Below, one piece after another: positions 1 to 10,398 of a stretch of DNA of 64,000 bases; within the stretch, counting starts at the first letter, position 1, and every line of letters starts with the position of its first letter. The stretch comes from Pogostemon cablin (Eukaryota > Streptophyta > Magnoliopsida > Lamiales > Lamiaceae): positions 4,102,001 to 4,166,000 of the forward strand of contig CM043001.1 of assembly GCA_023678885.1 (NCBI GenBank). The letters are read 5' to 3'. Made by a program: the position numbers and the translations under genes. The notes beneath the pieces were generated by a model, which made no database searches, had not been told where the DNA came from, and worked only from the letters and a program-made list of their open reading frames with translations.

Positions 1-2176
1 TATCGCACAATTTAATCCATTCTGTGCATCACACATATTCAATACTAGTTATATTTGACATGCCAACCCGTGTTTGCAATTCAAACTGTTGGGGAAAGCC
101 GGAAAAATAATTAGGAGAGTATTGCACAAAATTGATTTTATGTAGAATCGAATATTGAAAAATTAATGGAATCTTATGCCAAATAGAAAAAATTGTCATA
201 GGAGATTTACATTGTAATGATTTTTCTAATTAAAAATTGATTAATCTTCAAGCAGTTACATTTTCATAAATCTTAACCTCAAACATCACCTACATTTAGT
301 TTTATTAAAAAAACATTTGTTTGCAATGTGGAAACAACTATGTGAGACTCTTTTACGGAATGAATTTTATTCCGCGAATAAGAAGTGATAATGGTTTATT
401 TTCTCCATCTGTTTTAAAGAGACACATTTCTTTTTCACACATGAATTAAGGAGTATTATACTCATATTGTATTAATATGCTAGTGTGTGTTCCATGTGTA
501 TATAAATGAAACCCTTAAGGACAGACGCTCAAAAAGAAAAAATAAAACTTGTGGGATGGACGAAAGAAATAATAAAAAATAATATTATGTTAATGAAAAG
601 TGATAGTGATGGTGACCTATTTTATGAACAATTAAAAGTATAAAAAAAATTAATGAAAAAAGTGATAATTAATTAAAAAAATAAAATAAAATGTTAAAAC
701 GGTATTAGACAATTTTAAAGTAGTGATCACCCACAACCTCTCAATCATTCAAGAAATAATAATGCACGTGAAAATTGTGATATTTCTTGCAACTTGCATG
801 ATCCTCATTAATTCAAGAAAGACGGTGTTTTCTGCATATATGTTTACGTATAAATTAGTGAATTAAAATTAAGGGGTGATCCACATCCACATTAAAACTG
901 AGGATCCAAAGGCTATTTTTTCTTTTCTCTTTTCCCTTTTCATTTTCTGCTGTCTGTGTTTAGGTTTTGGGGTTCAACTCAATACTCTAATTCATAATTT
1001 AATCCAAAATTTAAATATTATATCCTAAAATAAATAAAAATAAATTAGTTAAAATTTAAAAAATTATAAAATAAAAAAATATATACTAAAACAAACCGAT
1101 TATTCGGGTTTTTTTTTATTCAACTTGGTCCAACTTGATTTAACCCAAAAAGTAGTTTTTTCTGACTGCGGTTCCTGGTTCAACCAGCTGTTCCAGTCTC
1201 ATTTTGAAAACACTGCTTCTAAATTTCTCTCTAAGAAACATAAAAAAACATTTTGGAGAGAGAACGGAAACTTTTCCAGGCATTAGTATAGAAGGCTAAA
1301 GCACCGGTTAGGAGACAGAAGATTGCAGATGATTGGAGGATCACCGACGGCGATGGAAGAAATGAAGTTTGCATTAATGAGTAAAACCACTCAATTTCTT
1401 TCTTTCTTTTTTTTTTTTTAGTTAATTTTGGGTTGAGCATGACGAGTTAGGTGATTAAAATAAGAGTTCTATTATTTTTGGTACAAAAGAAAGTTGAATA
1501 ATGGCAGAAATTGCTTAAGAGGAGTGAAATGGAAGTAGAATTTTGTTATGTATGAGAAATGATTTCGGAGATTAAAATATATATACGAATTAAGCAGTAC
1601 ACAAACACAAAGTGTTTCTGTTTTTATTGTTAGCTAGTGGATACTACATACAGGGGTACTGGATTCAGAAAAAAATGTTTGGAGTACAATATCTAAATAT
1701 AAAAATATTACTCCCCTCATCCAATAATATTTTCAGTTTTTTTTTTTAATTTTGAGGGGTTTTGGAGGTACAGTTGTACCCCTAAATCCGCCACTGACTA
1801 CATGGTTCTGAATTCTTTAAAGAACAGATTTCATTTGAGCATTGTATGTTGTTTGTTAATTAAGAAATTCTTTGATTTCTTTCTGTTAGGGTCTGCTAGT
1901 TCATGTTATTGCCAGATCAAGAACAATTCCTACCCAAATTCACGTTTTTGCTGTGGTGTACCCATCCAAAAATCAGAATTTATGATGTTGTGATGAAGAA
2001 AAAAGTTGTTGAAGATTTCTTAGCTTCAAAGCCTAAAATAAGAAGACAACGGATTTTACAGTGTATCATATATCCTTCTGTCTCATCTATAAGTCCTCAT
2101 TTGTTTTTTGCACGTGAATGAATGAGTATTATAATTTTATATGTAATGGATAGTTGTATTAGTAATTAGTGGTGGG
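1..2176. other. AT-rich sequence without a recognisable gene
   Basis: No ORF here resembles a known protein; all are short and of low complexity. The stretch is AT-rich with many A and T runs. Two short segments near 402-420 and 550-570 loosely resemble the ends of small plant inverted-repeat transposons, but I could not pair them convincingly. It is the only sizeable part of the window that I could not assign to an LTR element. Confidence 0.5.
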
Positions 2177-2560
2177 TGATCGGTGTGAAATTCACCCAAA
2201 TTTTAAGTGAATTTTTGTGGCTTTAATTCAATAATTGAGCGTGATTTTAATGAAAATACTATTAATTGCTTCATTATTTGGAGAAATGTATTTTTGTTTA
2301 TTTTTGTAGAAAAATTTGTGATTTCGATAAAAATGGATTCTACAAGTGAAGAGGAAGATGTGGGAGAAAACGGAGCTCGATTTGGAGTTGAAACGAGTAA
2401 GAACGGGCCAAAAGAAAATTTGTTATAAATCTCATTTTTGGTCCCATGAGCTAAATTATCCCACATTGATTACTTACCACAAATTCCTCTCACTCTACCA
2501 CTACATGAACCCACTTGTCCCACATTGGAAACTCACTCAAATTTCTCTCATCCTTACTAC

Positions 2561-2568
2561 TATAAATA
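2561..2568 (+). promoter_or_regulatory. TATA box of A LTR
   Basis: TATAAATA is preceded by pyrimidine-rich sequence and by two copies of TCCCACATTG (2459-2468 and 2518-2527). It sits where the TATA box lies in the related LTRs. Confidence 0.55.
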
Positions 2569-2763
2569 CCCTCTTCCATGAAAGCCACCATGGAACAATT
2601 CTCCACCCATTTAAATTCATTTAAATTGAATCAATCCAAGATTCAATAGTTGAGAGGGCTTTTAAGTAAGACCTCCATAGTTGAGATCCCTCGCCCCGAA
2701 AGATCCGTAGTTTTAAATGTTTTTTTAGATTAGGATTTTAATTGCTTTCCAAAAAGGTGGGGA

Positions 2764-2788
2764 CACCAAGGAAATGATGAGCTTGGTG
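2764..2788 (+). other. Hairpin in A LTR downstream of TATA
   Basis: Arms CACCAAG and CTTGGTG enclose an 11-nt loop about 200 nt after the TATA box. A 7-bp hairpin alone could arise by chance. It is listed because the other LTRs have a hairpin in the same place. Confidence 0.35.
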
Positions 2789-3688
2789 GATGTAAAAACT
2801 TCATTCGGTGAAATCTAATCCTACTTATTATCTTTTTATTTTCTTTGTTTTGGATGTTTAAGTGATGCTTGTGTTTGCCTATTTTTAGCACTCACGAGCA
2901 AGAATACTCGATCGTTGTAGTATTATATCCCAAGAAAAATTATCAATCCAATAAGGAGTTATATTCGTACTAGCAAAATACGTGAGCTCATGTTCATTGT
3001 TGTTTTTGTAAAGATGATCGGGGGTTTTGAGATTGATTAACAACTAAAACAAGTAACAAGTAAATAACAATATCAAATAAGTAGAATGACAAGAATAGAA
3101 AATGGGTGCTTAAGTTCAAGTATGGAAAAACATGGGATTAGAAACATCCAAGCACACTCAATTCATATTATCATGCAAACGGAATTCAACTCAATTGATG
3201 TAGACTAAGGGTGATCACGATTGTATCCTAAGCTCCCTTTCGGGTTACAAAGGTTGTTGATCCATTTTGGACTCCCAAAAGCACTTAAGATCAAAGCCCA
3301 ACATTAACCCCTTCCATCTAGGTACTAGTTAGACTAAACTCTCCCTTTTTGTGTACTAAGGCCAACGAATGGATTGGTTCCCCTCATTGAATTCAAATAT
3401 CCTTTCGGTCAAACCCAAACTCAATGTCTATTCATGCCTTCCTAATACTATAGAGGGTCGTTTCCGTCTCACTCCAAGCAATACATACATGAAGATCATG
3501 ATAGCATTTAATTACCACAAATAATCCATTGATCAACAATCCATTAAACCAATAAACATTCATGAATAACAAACCATGCCATCACAACATCAAGACAATT
3601 AAACTCCATGAATAGAAATCAACATCAATTAAATCAAAAACCAATTTAATCCACATGATAATATAAATCTAATATGCTCTTCATGTTC

Positions 3689-3710
3689 CTAATCCCACTA
3701 GTGGGATTAG
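3689..3710 (-). other. Perfect 22-nt palindrome in J
   Basis: Two 11-nt arms, CTAATCCCACT and AGTGGGATTAG, meet with no spacer, about 350 nt downstream of the J TATA box. D has the related arms GCTAATCTC and GAGATTAGC at the same position. The C-to-T change in one arm is matched by G-to-A in the other, as expected for a conserved RNA stem. Confidence 0.7.
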
Positions 3711-4050
3711 CCTATCATAGTAAAAGTAACAAAACAATTAAATGATTCATTACAATTACCCATAGTCTAAGATCTAAAGAAATACAAAATGAATGGATTC
3801 TTCCCTATCAATTTCTTGAAGAGAATCTTCTATTCTTCTTGATCTCCACCTCTAGCTCTTGATTCCTTGAGATCTCTCACACCCAATGGAAGGGATGAAG
3901 TTTTGATGAAGAATTAATGGAGATGATGAAGATGGATCAAAATGGATGAAGGTGGATGAAGATGATGGTGGGAAATGGAAGAAATGGTGTGTGAGGTGTG
4001 TGTAGATGATAGGATTTTCGGATTCTTCTGCCAATTGTTGAATAAAGGGG

Positions 4051-4060
4051 TATTTATACC
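4051..4060 (-). promoter_or_regulatory. TATA box of J LTR
   Basis: The minus strand reads GGTATAAATA. The box is about 50 bp downstream (in LTR orientation) of the word array and next to CTTCTAGAAG, which is also found at this place in D. Confidence 0.65.
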
Positions 4061-4106
4061 CCTATGGAGGCTTCTAGAAGGATCTGGAAATTTCTGCAGG
4101 AAAATA

Positions 4107-4450
4107 CCCGGCACGAGTCGTGCTCTGCAACACGGCCACGAGGTGGCCGTGTTGTGTCTTCTGATGCTCCCGCACGGCCTCGCCTTACAGGGCCGTGTTA
4201 CGCAACACGACTCGTGTGCTGTAACACGAGTCGTGTGTTGTAACACGGGCACAGGTGTAGTCGTGTTGGCTCTTCTGATGTCGCCACACGGCCACCTTCT
4301 TACAGGGCCGTGTTGGCGACACGGCTCGTGCTCCCGACTCGACTCGTGCGACTGGACACGATCGGAAGTTGCCCGTGTTGAATGACTAGATGTCGCCACA
4401 CGGCCAACTCTTACAGGGCCGTGTTGGCTACACGGCCCGTGTTGGTGCTG
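4107..4450 (-). repeat. U3 word array of J (ACACGACTCGTGT type)
   Basis: A cluster of short GC-rich words stands out in AT-rich sequence. Examples are ACACGACTCGTGT (4205-4217) and ACACGAGTCGTGT (4224-4236), whose six-base arms are complementary around one central base. They are mixed with AACACGGCC and ACAGGGCCGTGTTGG words. The array ends about 50 bp upstream of the TATA box. Confidence 0.8.
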
Positions 4451-5450
4451 GCTCCTGCATTTCTTCACTATTTTGGCTCGTTCTCCCTCGTTTCAACTCC
4501 GAATTGAGATCCGCTTTTTCCTACACCTTCCTTATCATGTTTAGCATCCAATAAAAAGTGAAAATCTTACGTTTAAGTTCATTCACACACATTTCAATAA
4601 AAATACAAAACACAACCAAATAACATATAAAATACGGATAAAATAATACGAAAATACATATAAAAAGACACTAAAATATAGGTGAAAATAGCTCTAATCA
4701 GCTTGAATTATGGATTAATTTGTGATATTATTTAATTGTGTTCCCGGCTTTGATTAGTTTCATTTATGGATGCTTAATTGCTTAATCTATATGTTTGATT
4801 TGTGTGGTTAATTATCTAGCGCATGAGGTTAGAACGAGAGTTCAATTATGTGTCTTAGGAATTAATTGAATAATTTTATCATGTGGGTTATGTGGATTAA
4901 TGTGGGAAGAGTTGGAGACGACCTCTCATGTTTAGAACTACATAAGTGGACACTAGAGAGGTTAGATCGAAAGGTCAATTAATCTAGTGAGGGGAACCCA
5001 ATCTTAGTGAATTCATAGTACCTAGAAAGTGAATATTACCTATGATTTAGTACCTTTTAGGGAACTCGTACGTGTAATTAGTACCTAGTGGGAGGTGTTC
5101 ACTTTGGTCTCGATCTTATGTGCTATTTTGGGGTCTTATAAGGGCCTACATCCTCTTCATCTCGAGAGAGAGTATAGGTGGAAATCGTGATCGCTCTTAC
5201 TATAATAGCTTAAATTGGGAGGCAATTAGATGTGTTACATGATTTATCCATTTGAATTGCATCATGAAAACTTCCTTAGCATTGAAAATTCCAAAAATAT
5301 TGTAATTAGTTTCTTTTTGTCCTTTTATCCTCTCCCTTCTCGGTCATCCCTAACTAATACGAGACTATAACTTGAAGGTCACAAATCCTAAATTCCCTTG
5401 GGTTTGATATTTTGTTGCTTGGTCGCCCGGACTATTAACGACCAATCAAA

Positions 5451-5468
5451 TGGCGCCGTTGCCGGGGA
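5451..5468 (+). other. A primer-binding site (tRNA-Asp)
   Basis: TGGCGCCGTTGCCGGGGA is the exact complement of the 3' end of plant tRNA-Asp, the primer used by Athila/Tat-group gypsy elements. It starts two bases after the LTR end. Confidence 0.9.
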
Positions 5469-6125
5469 ATTTAGTTGTATTTGTGACTTCGGGTTTTGTT
5501 AAATATTAGGATAGAGATATTTTTTATTTGATTTGTTTTTTTATTTTATGGTTGTGTTTGTAGGGACGAAAGCGTGGTGCCATGGTATTGGCCTTGAAGA
5601 GCAAAAGAGTGGTGCAAATTGAGGTAACGAACACTTCTCAACTTAAAATCGACTTTGTCTAATTTAAGTTTGGGGGGATGTTGCTTTCGTTACTTGACTT
5701 TTCTACGGTTTGAATTATAAAAATTGCATCCATGAACTCCTACTTGATCATATTGCACTGACACATGTTTAAGTCCTTACTCTTTTCTTTGGCACACTTT
5801 TTCTCCTTTCTTTGTTTTTGCTTTCAATAAGGAGAAATCTTTCTTGGCTCTCTTGTGCTTCATTGTGAGAAATTGAGACTATGATATTTGGTTAGAACTT
5901 GTGACGAGATGAATTTTACTTATGTACTTGTTGAGTTATGTTTTGTGCTTGTTTTGTGTTTCTTTCACTACTATAAACCTTTGAGCTTTTGAGCCTTTAA
6001 ATCATAATATTAAATGGTTTTCCTTTCTTGAGTGCATCATTCTTTTGTGTGCATTCTAGAACTTGCCATTGTGTCTTCTTGAAACTACACGCGTATGAAG
6101 ATTGTTGGAAATGATTTAAGGTCAT
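5469..6125 (+). other. A internal remnant with polypurine-like block
   Basis: The leader is followed at 5664-5677 by AAGTTTGGGGGGAT, the block that in D, B, C and E lies after the last pol or tail ORF. No gag-pol sequence is present between primer site and block. The segment ends in AAATGATTTAAGGTCAT, the A version of a conserved 3' UTR block. D inserted exactly there, and GTCAT (6121-6125) is its left target duplication. Confidence 0.6.
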
Positions 6126-6339
6126 TGATGAGTGATATTTTTACTTAGATTTTAATGTCTTTTTACATATGTTTTCGTGTATTTTATCAGTATTCATGTG
6201 CTTTTTGGTGGAGTTATGTGTTTTTATGGAATTGAGTGTGAATGAACTAAATCATATGTAAAACAGGTGAAAAAGGAGAAAAAAATTGGAGACGGAAGAT
6301 GAAAAGAAGAAGAAGAAATAGGGTAGCAGCAACACGGCT

Positions 6340-6566
6340 GCCCGTGTCAGGTGCACGAGTCGTGTCGCAGCACAACCACCCGTGTAGCCAACACGGGCCT
6401 GTAAGGGGAAGCTGTGCTGGGACATCAATTCATCCAACATGGCCACCCACTGGCCGTGCGTCAGCACACGACTCGTGTGCCATCTTGAGTGAAGGTTGAT
6501 CGATAAACCCTGACACGACTCGACTCGTGCTGCAGCACACGAGTCGTGTCGGTGCCAGAACAGGAA
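6340..6566 (+). repeat. U3 word array of D 5' LTR
   Basis: The words are of the J type: CACGAGTCGTG near 6355, CACGACTCGTGT near 6466, CACGACTCGACTCGTGC near 6514 and CACGAGTCGTGT near 6538, with CACGGC/GGCCGTG words between. The array ends about 40 bp before the TATA box. Confidence 0.8.
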
Positions 6567-6600
6567 TTTTTTAACACATCTTCTAGAAGGTCTCCAAGGG

Positions 6601-6612
6601 GTATATATATCA
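6601..6612 (+). promoter_or_regulatory. TATA box of D 5' LTR
   Basis: GTATATATATCA follows CTTCTAGAAGGTCTCCAAGG. The same block occurs in the 3' LTR at about 34150. Confidence 0.7.
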
Positions 6613-6905
6613 ATTCATTCAATATTTTGGTAGATTAGAATCCAAAATTCAGCTGCTCACACACATCACACACCAGTTCCTCATCAAATTCATCCATCTA
6701 ATCACTCCATCATCATCTTACTATAAAGTTTTCATCCAAATCAAGTGAAGAAGCAAGGAAGAGTGGGTGATCACCAAAGGAAGAAAGGAGATTCAATTGG
6801 ATCCAATCCAAGGGAGTTTTCATTCCAATTTTGTGTTAATCCTATAGTTTACCATGATTTGTAAGGTTTTTAATGTCTATGTTAAGGATCTTATGAAGAT
6901 TGTAA

Positions 6906-6929
6906 GCTAATCTCCCTTGTGAGATTAGC
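6906..6929 (+). other. Hairpin in D 5' LTR
   Basis: GCTAATCTC and GAGATTAGC form a perfect 9-bp stem with a 6-nt loop, about 300 nt after TATA. The 3' LTR has the same stem at 34474-34497. Confidence 0.7.
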
Positions 6930-7672
6930 AACATGAAAGTTGTTGGATAATTTGTGGATCTATGTAATTAAATTCATATGTTGATTGGGATATTTGATTT
7001 TCTATCATTGATGCTTAAATATCTTGAGATCTATGATGTTTTGTGTGTTTGATTGTTCTAAATATATGATTAGATTGAGAGATCAATTATATGCTTATGA
7101 TAGTTGAGTGAATCATTTCATCAAACACCTCATGTTCATTATAAATTGTAAAGATTTTGAGAAATCCTTTAGGATTTAGAACCCACTGATAGAACATGTG
7201 ATTAATTAGATTGAGAAGTCAATTAATTATGTGAAGGGACTCTTTAATTGAACTTAGTACCTAGTTGGAATAGTTTAATTGAGAACTAACCTTTAAGCTC
7301 TTTTGAGATTGTGAAAATGATCTACATCCTATGCATTTCGAGAGGAAGTGTAGGTTATATATGTGTTGGCCCTTAATCTTAACCCTTGATACATATGAGT
7401 TTAATGCATGAATCCTTGAATTACCACTTCATTAGTGTTGTTAATCTCACTTTTACTCAATTTGGAAAACCACTCATATTTTACTATTTTATTTGCTATC
7501 ATTACTTGCTTTAGTAATTGTTATTTACTTGTATTTCAAAAACCAATCATTGATGTTTAGTCTCTATAAAATTTCGATAAACGTGATCTCGCTTAAGTTC
7601 TAGCATCGACCTCCCTGTGGTTCGATAAATTCTTGAATTGGTCAACCCGACTACAAGTTATGGCTAATCAAA

Positions 7673-7690
7673 TGGTGCCGTTTCTGGGGA
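7673..7690 (+). other. D primer-binding site (degenerate tRNA-Asp)
   Basis: TGGTGCCGTTTCTGGGGA differs at 3 of 18 positions from the tRNA-Asp complement present exactly in A, B and C. It lies two bases after the LTR end, as in A. Confidence 0.8.
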
Positions 7691-7863
7691 GGCAACGGTT
7701 GCTAGTAGCTTGAAGAAAGATCGTTTTAAGTAATCTTAATAGGGACATTTTTTTCTTGAAGAATGATCGTTTTGAGTAATCTTACTAGAGACATTTTTAT
7801 TTTATTTGTTACTTGTATTTGCTTTTGAAAACCTTGTTCTAACTTCTTTTTCTTTGAAGGTGT

Positions 7864-8614
7864 ATGCAAACAAGATCCAAGGGAAAACAAATAGAACCCA
7901 TTGATTTGGAGATTGAGCATACGTTGAGAAGAAGAAGAAAGGAGAACAAAACCAAAAAGAGTAATCCAATGGAGAACAGTCAAGATGAACATGTTGACAT
8001 TGAGCATGATGGATACGGAGTGCAAAATGTGCAAGACAACGCACAAGTACCTCAAGTCAATGCAAATCATCCTCAACAAGCTCAACAACAATTTGGAGAG
8101 CTTAACAATCAAGCTTTGCTTCAACAAATGGTGCAACAAGCTATGCTTCAACAAGGATTTCAACATTCTTATGCACCTCTTCAACAAGCTTATGCGCCAC
8201 CACCAACACCTCCGGTGCATCGAGTGCCTCATGTTGATCCAAGGGTGATCCGGGATTCTTTATGCCTAGAGCAATGCCCCAAATGATGGGTCCTCCAATC
8301 AATGCTAACAATTTTGAGATTAAGGCGGGCTTAATCAACATGGTGAGAGGCAAACAATTTGGTGGTTTACCGAATGAGGATCCTAATGCACATCTTGCTC
8401 AATTTATTGAGATTGCCAATACTGTGAAGATGAACGAGGTGAGCGATGATTGTCTAAAGATGAGGTTGTTCTCGTTTTCTTTGAGAGATCGTGCTAGAAC
8501 ATGGCTCTCCACTATTACTCCTGGTACGTGCAACACTTGGGATGAGCTTGCACAAATGTTCTTGAATAAGTATTTTTTATCTTCCAAGACGCTTTAAATG
8601 AAGAGCTTGATCAC
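7864..8614 (+). pseudogene. gag: D gag, N-terminal part (cut by element C)
   Basis: The ATG at 7864 starts a basic, then Gln-rich N-terminal region (to about 8286). A frameshift near 8255-8280 leads into the retrotransposon gag domain (8262-8597), with typical residues around ARTWLSTI and LNKYFLSS. A TAA at 8595-8597 breaks the frame, and C is inserted 17 bp later. The coding sequence resumes at 17621. Gag forms the virus-like particle that packages element RNA. The ATG fits because it closely follows a pyrimidine tract with an acceptor-like end (CTTTGAAG) in the leader. Confidence 0.8.
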
Positions 8615-9723
8615 TGCTTGTCACTTTTTTGCGTGTTCCCAAGTGTAGGGAATCAGTTGCAGATAAGCGTGTGACCAAGTCTATTATCGAACCCAAAGGA
8701 TAATTCTAGACTTACTATTTAACATATCTATGACTATTCTAATATAAGACTAATCTGGGTATTTTAAGAGAAATACCTAAATTAAAGATGCAGAAAATAA
8801 ATATTAAAAATAATAAAATAGCAGATAAAATTAAATATGGAAGTGTTCAAGAGAGAAGATAGATAGCTCTAGGTAATCCAGTTAAATTGGTCAAATCAAA
8901 TCACTAGACCATATGTTAGAATCCTGCAGTTCTTATGAAAGTAATCTCTTAATTATGTTAAACCCCTCTTTAAAAGTAAACTTAACAAATAAATCTGGTT
9001 TAAACCCTCAGATGCAGAAGAATATTCCTTACTCCCTTTCTAGGTACTTCATGCAAAATTCTATTAAAGGCTAGTGCATTAGACTTCCCTTTATAGGTAC
9101 TTAAGAATTAATTCCCGGTTCCCACCTAACACTCTAAGAAACCAAATCCTCTAGAATAGTAATTAATAAATATATTAGGTGTCCAGTATTAATTATTCTA
9201 ATGAATAAAGATTATATGGTCAAATCCCCTTTACCCATAACAGGTTGACAAATATAATCTCTTCTATGACACAAGCAATAATCATGAACATGCATAGGAC
9301 AATGACATACCCATGAATAAGGATAGATCATATAGGACAAAAATATCAATCTCAATTCAAAGCATTAATAAAGGAATAAGTATACTGCAGGTATCCAACT
9401 TTAAATCTAGATCATCAATTCAAAACAACTTAACCTTCAAACCTAGCGCTATCCAAGAAGTACTAGCCCATAGTGTTACAAGCAACACCCATGGTTAGAT
9501 ATGAAAGCATGTACAAAATTAAGAAAGAAAGAATAAGAATAACCCTAAGAATAGTGCGATCCTCCGTTCTTTCCTCCGTGATTCTGAACCTTCTTGTTCT
9601 CCTTCTCAAGTAAGCAACACTGATGAACTCCCCGGGATGGGTGGATGGGATGGTGAATTTTGAAAAGGTGTGTAGAGTTATGGAGAGTTGCGGAGAGTTA
9701 GGGTTTGGAACACCCCAAGGGTC

Positions 9724-9735
9724 TCTTTTATAGTT
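9724..9735 (-). promoter_or_regulatory. TATA box of C 3' LTR
   Basis: The minus strand reads CAACTATAAAAG, about 100 bp downstream of the word array. The 5' LTR has the same box at 16905-16914. Confidence 0.65.
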
Positions 9736-9828
9736 GAGGACTCAAAAATCCCGAATTCTGACTCAAAAGTGGGTTTTTCACGTAAAAAATACGAACGGGC
9801 CAAGAAAACGACGACTGGACCTCGCTGG

Positions 9829-10170
9829 GCAGTGGCACGAGTCTTGGCACGAGTCGTGCCAAGCATGTCGTGCTGCACGGGTGCTTGCTGGTGGTCAGCA
9901 CGAGTCGTGCCAAATGTGGCACGGGTCGTGCCACCCATCGGCGGCCTGCGTGACCTCACGATTTTGCTCATAACTTCTTCATCTGATCTCCGATTGAGAT
10001 GATTTTTGTGCTCACGCGATCCTCTCTTCCTTGGCTTTCAAAAATATTAAGAACTCTTGAAAATTCATCTTCCGGGGCGTGCTGGGCGGCGATGGCATCT
10101 CATGTCCAGCACTAGTGGACTATGTGGGCTGCACGACCCATGCCAAGTCTGGCACGAGTTGTGCCAAGCT
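9829..10170 (-). repeat. U3 word array of C 3' LTR (GGCACGAGTCGTGCC type)
   Basis: Words such as GCACGAGTCGTGCC and GGCACGGGTCGTGCC occur in two clusters (9829-9940 and 10075-10170). The full word GGCACGAGTCGTGCC has complementary 7-base arms around one base. C always uses the GGCACGA form, unlike the ACACGA form of D and J. Confidence 0.8.
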
Positions 10171-10383
10171 GCACCAATTCTTATTTTGGCCCGGCTTCGC
10201 TCCCGACTTCCGTTTTTGCTCTTTTTACCCCCGTTTTCCACCTAAAAATATGAAATAACACCTCACAAGCATTTATAACACAAATATATGCAATTCAATC
10301 AAAAGATGCTCAAATACGGATATAAATTCCACACAACGGTGCTAAATTGGACTCTAAAACATGTAGATTTTTCACACTAATCA

Positions 10384-10398
10384 AACCCCCAAACTTAA
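10384..10398 (-). other. C polypurine tract
   Basis: The minus strand reads CTTAAGTTTGGGGGTT, immediately next to the 3' LTR start TGATTAGTG. This is the plus-strand priming site. Confidence 0.85.

Larger units (their letters stand above)
2872..4700 (-). mobile_element. J: solo LTR of an Athila-like element
   Basis: The 1829-bp segment begins TG and ends CA and is flanked by the direct repeat GCTTG (2867-2871 and 4701-4705). No primer site or polypurine tract adjoins either end, so it is a solo LTR left by LTR-LTR recombination. Read on the minus strand it has the order seen in D: TGATTAG start, word array, CTTCTAGAAG, TATA, hairpin. The ORFs inside it, including one of 184 codons, are low-complexity products of the word array. 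Confidence 0.85.
2177..5448 (+). repeat. A 5' LTR, split by solo LTR J
   Basis: The two parts (2177-2871 and 4706-5448) join to about 1.44 kb, a normal length for these elements. The left part around 2363-2415 resembles the same U3 position of J read on the minus strand. The right part resembles the U5 half of the D LTR. The LTR ends in CA at 5448, two bases before the primer-binding site, with the same spacing as in D. A TATA box lies at 2561. No word array of the kind found in the other Athila-like LTRs is present. Confidence 0.7.
6126..7670 (+). repeat. D 5' LTR
   Basis: It starts TGATGAGTGA and ends GGCTAATCA, and matches 33673-35238 over its whole length with small indels. It contains a word array, a TATA box and a hairpin in that order. 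Confidence 0.93.
8615..10383 (-). repeat. C 3' LTR
   Basis: It matches 15787-17620 closely. It is about 65 bp shorter, mostly because it lacks about 49 nt with two word copies that are present near 17269-17325 in the other LTR. The 61-codon ORF inside it is repeated in the other LTR and is not a gene. Confidence 0.92.

Noticed and set aside
402..580. Possible small inverted-repeat transposon (CTCCATCTGTTTTAAAGAG and CTTGTGGGATGGACGAAAG)
   Set aside because: The ends match too poorly and I see no target duplication.
1625..1800. GGGGTACTGG and GTACCCCTAAATCCGCCACTG as ends of a DNA transposon
   Set aside because: The inverted match is short and the ends do not align well.
4107..4450. Regularly recurring self-complementary words look somewhat like a CRISPR or an IS-end array
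   Set aside because: Spacing is irregular, words vary, and the context is a plant LTR promoter region.
3914..4468. 184-codon minus ORF
   Set aside because: It is the translated word array of solo LTR J, with no domain and a biased composition.
3016..4700. J starting at 3016 (TGATCGGGGG)
   Set aside because: No target duplication fits there; a start at 2872 gives TG...CA ends with GCTTG on both sides.
5451..5468. A tRNA-Asp gene
   Set aside because: Only the 18 bases complementary to the tRNA 3' end are present, in primer-site position next to an LTR.
9313..9498. 61-codon ORF, also found at 16485-16670
   Set aside because: The two copies are the two LTRs of C; the product is not a known protein.
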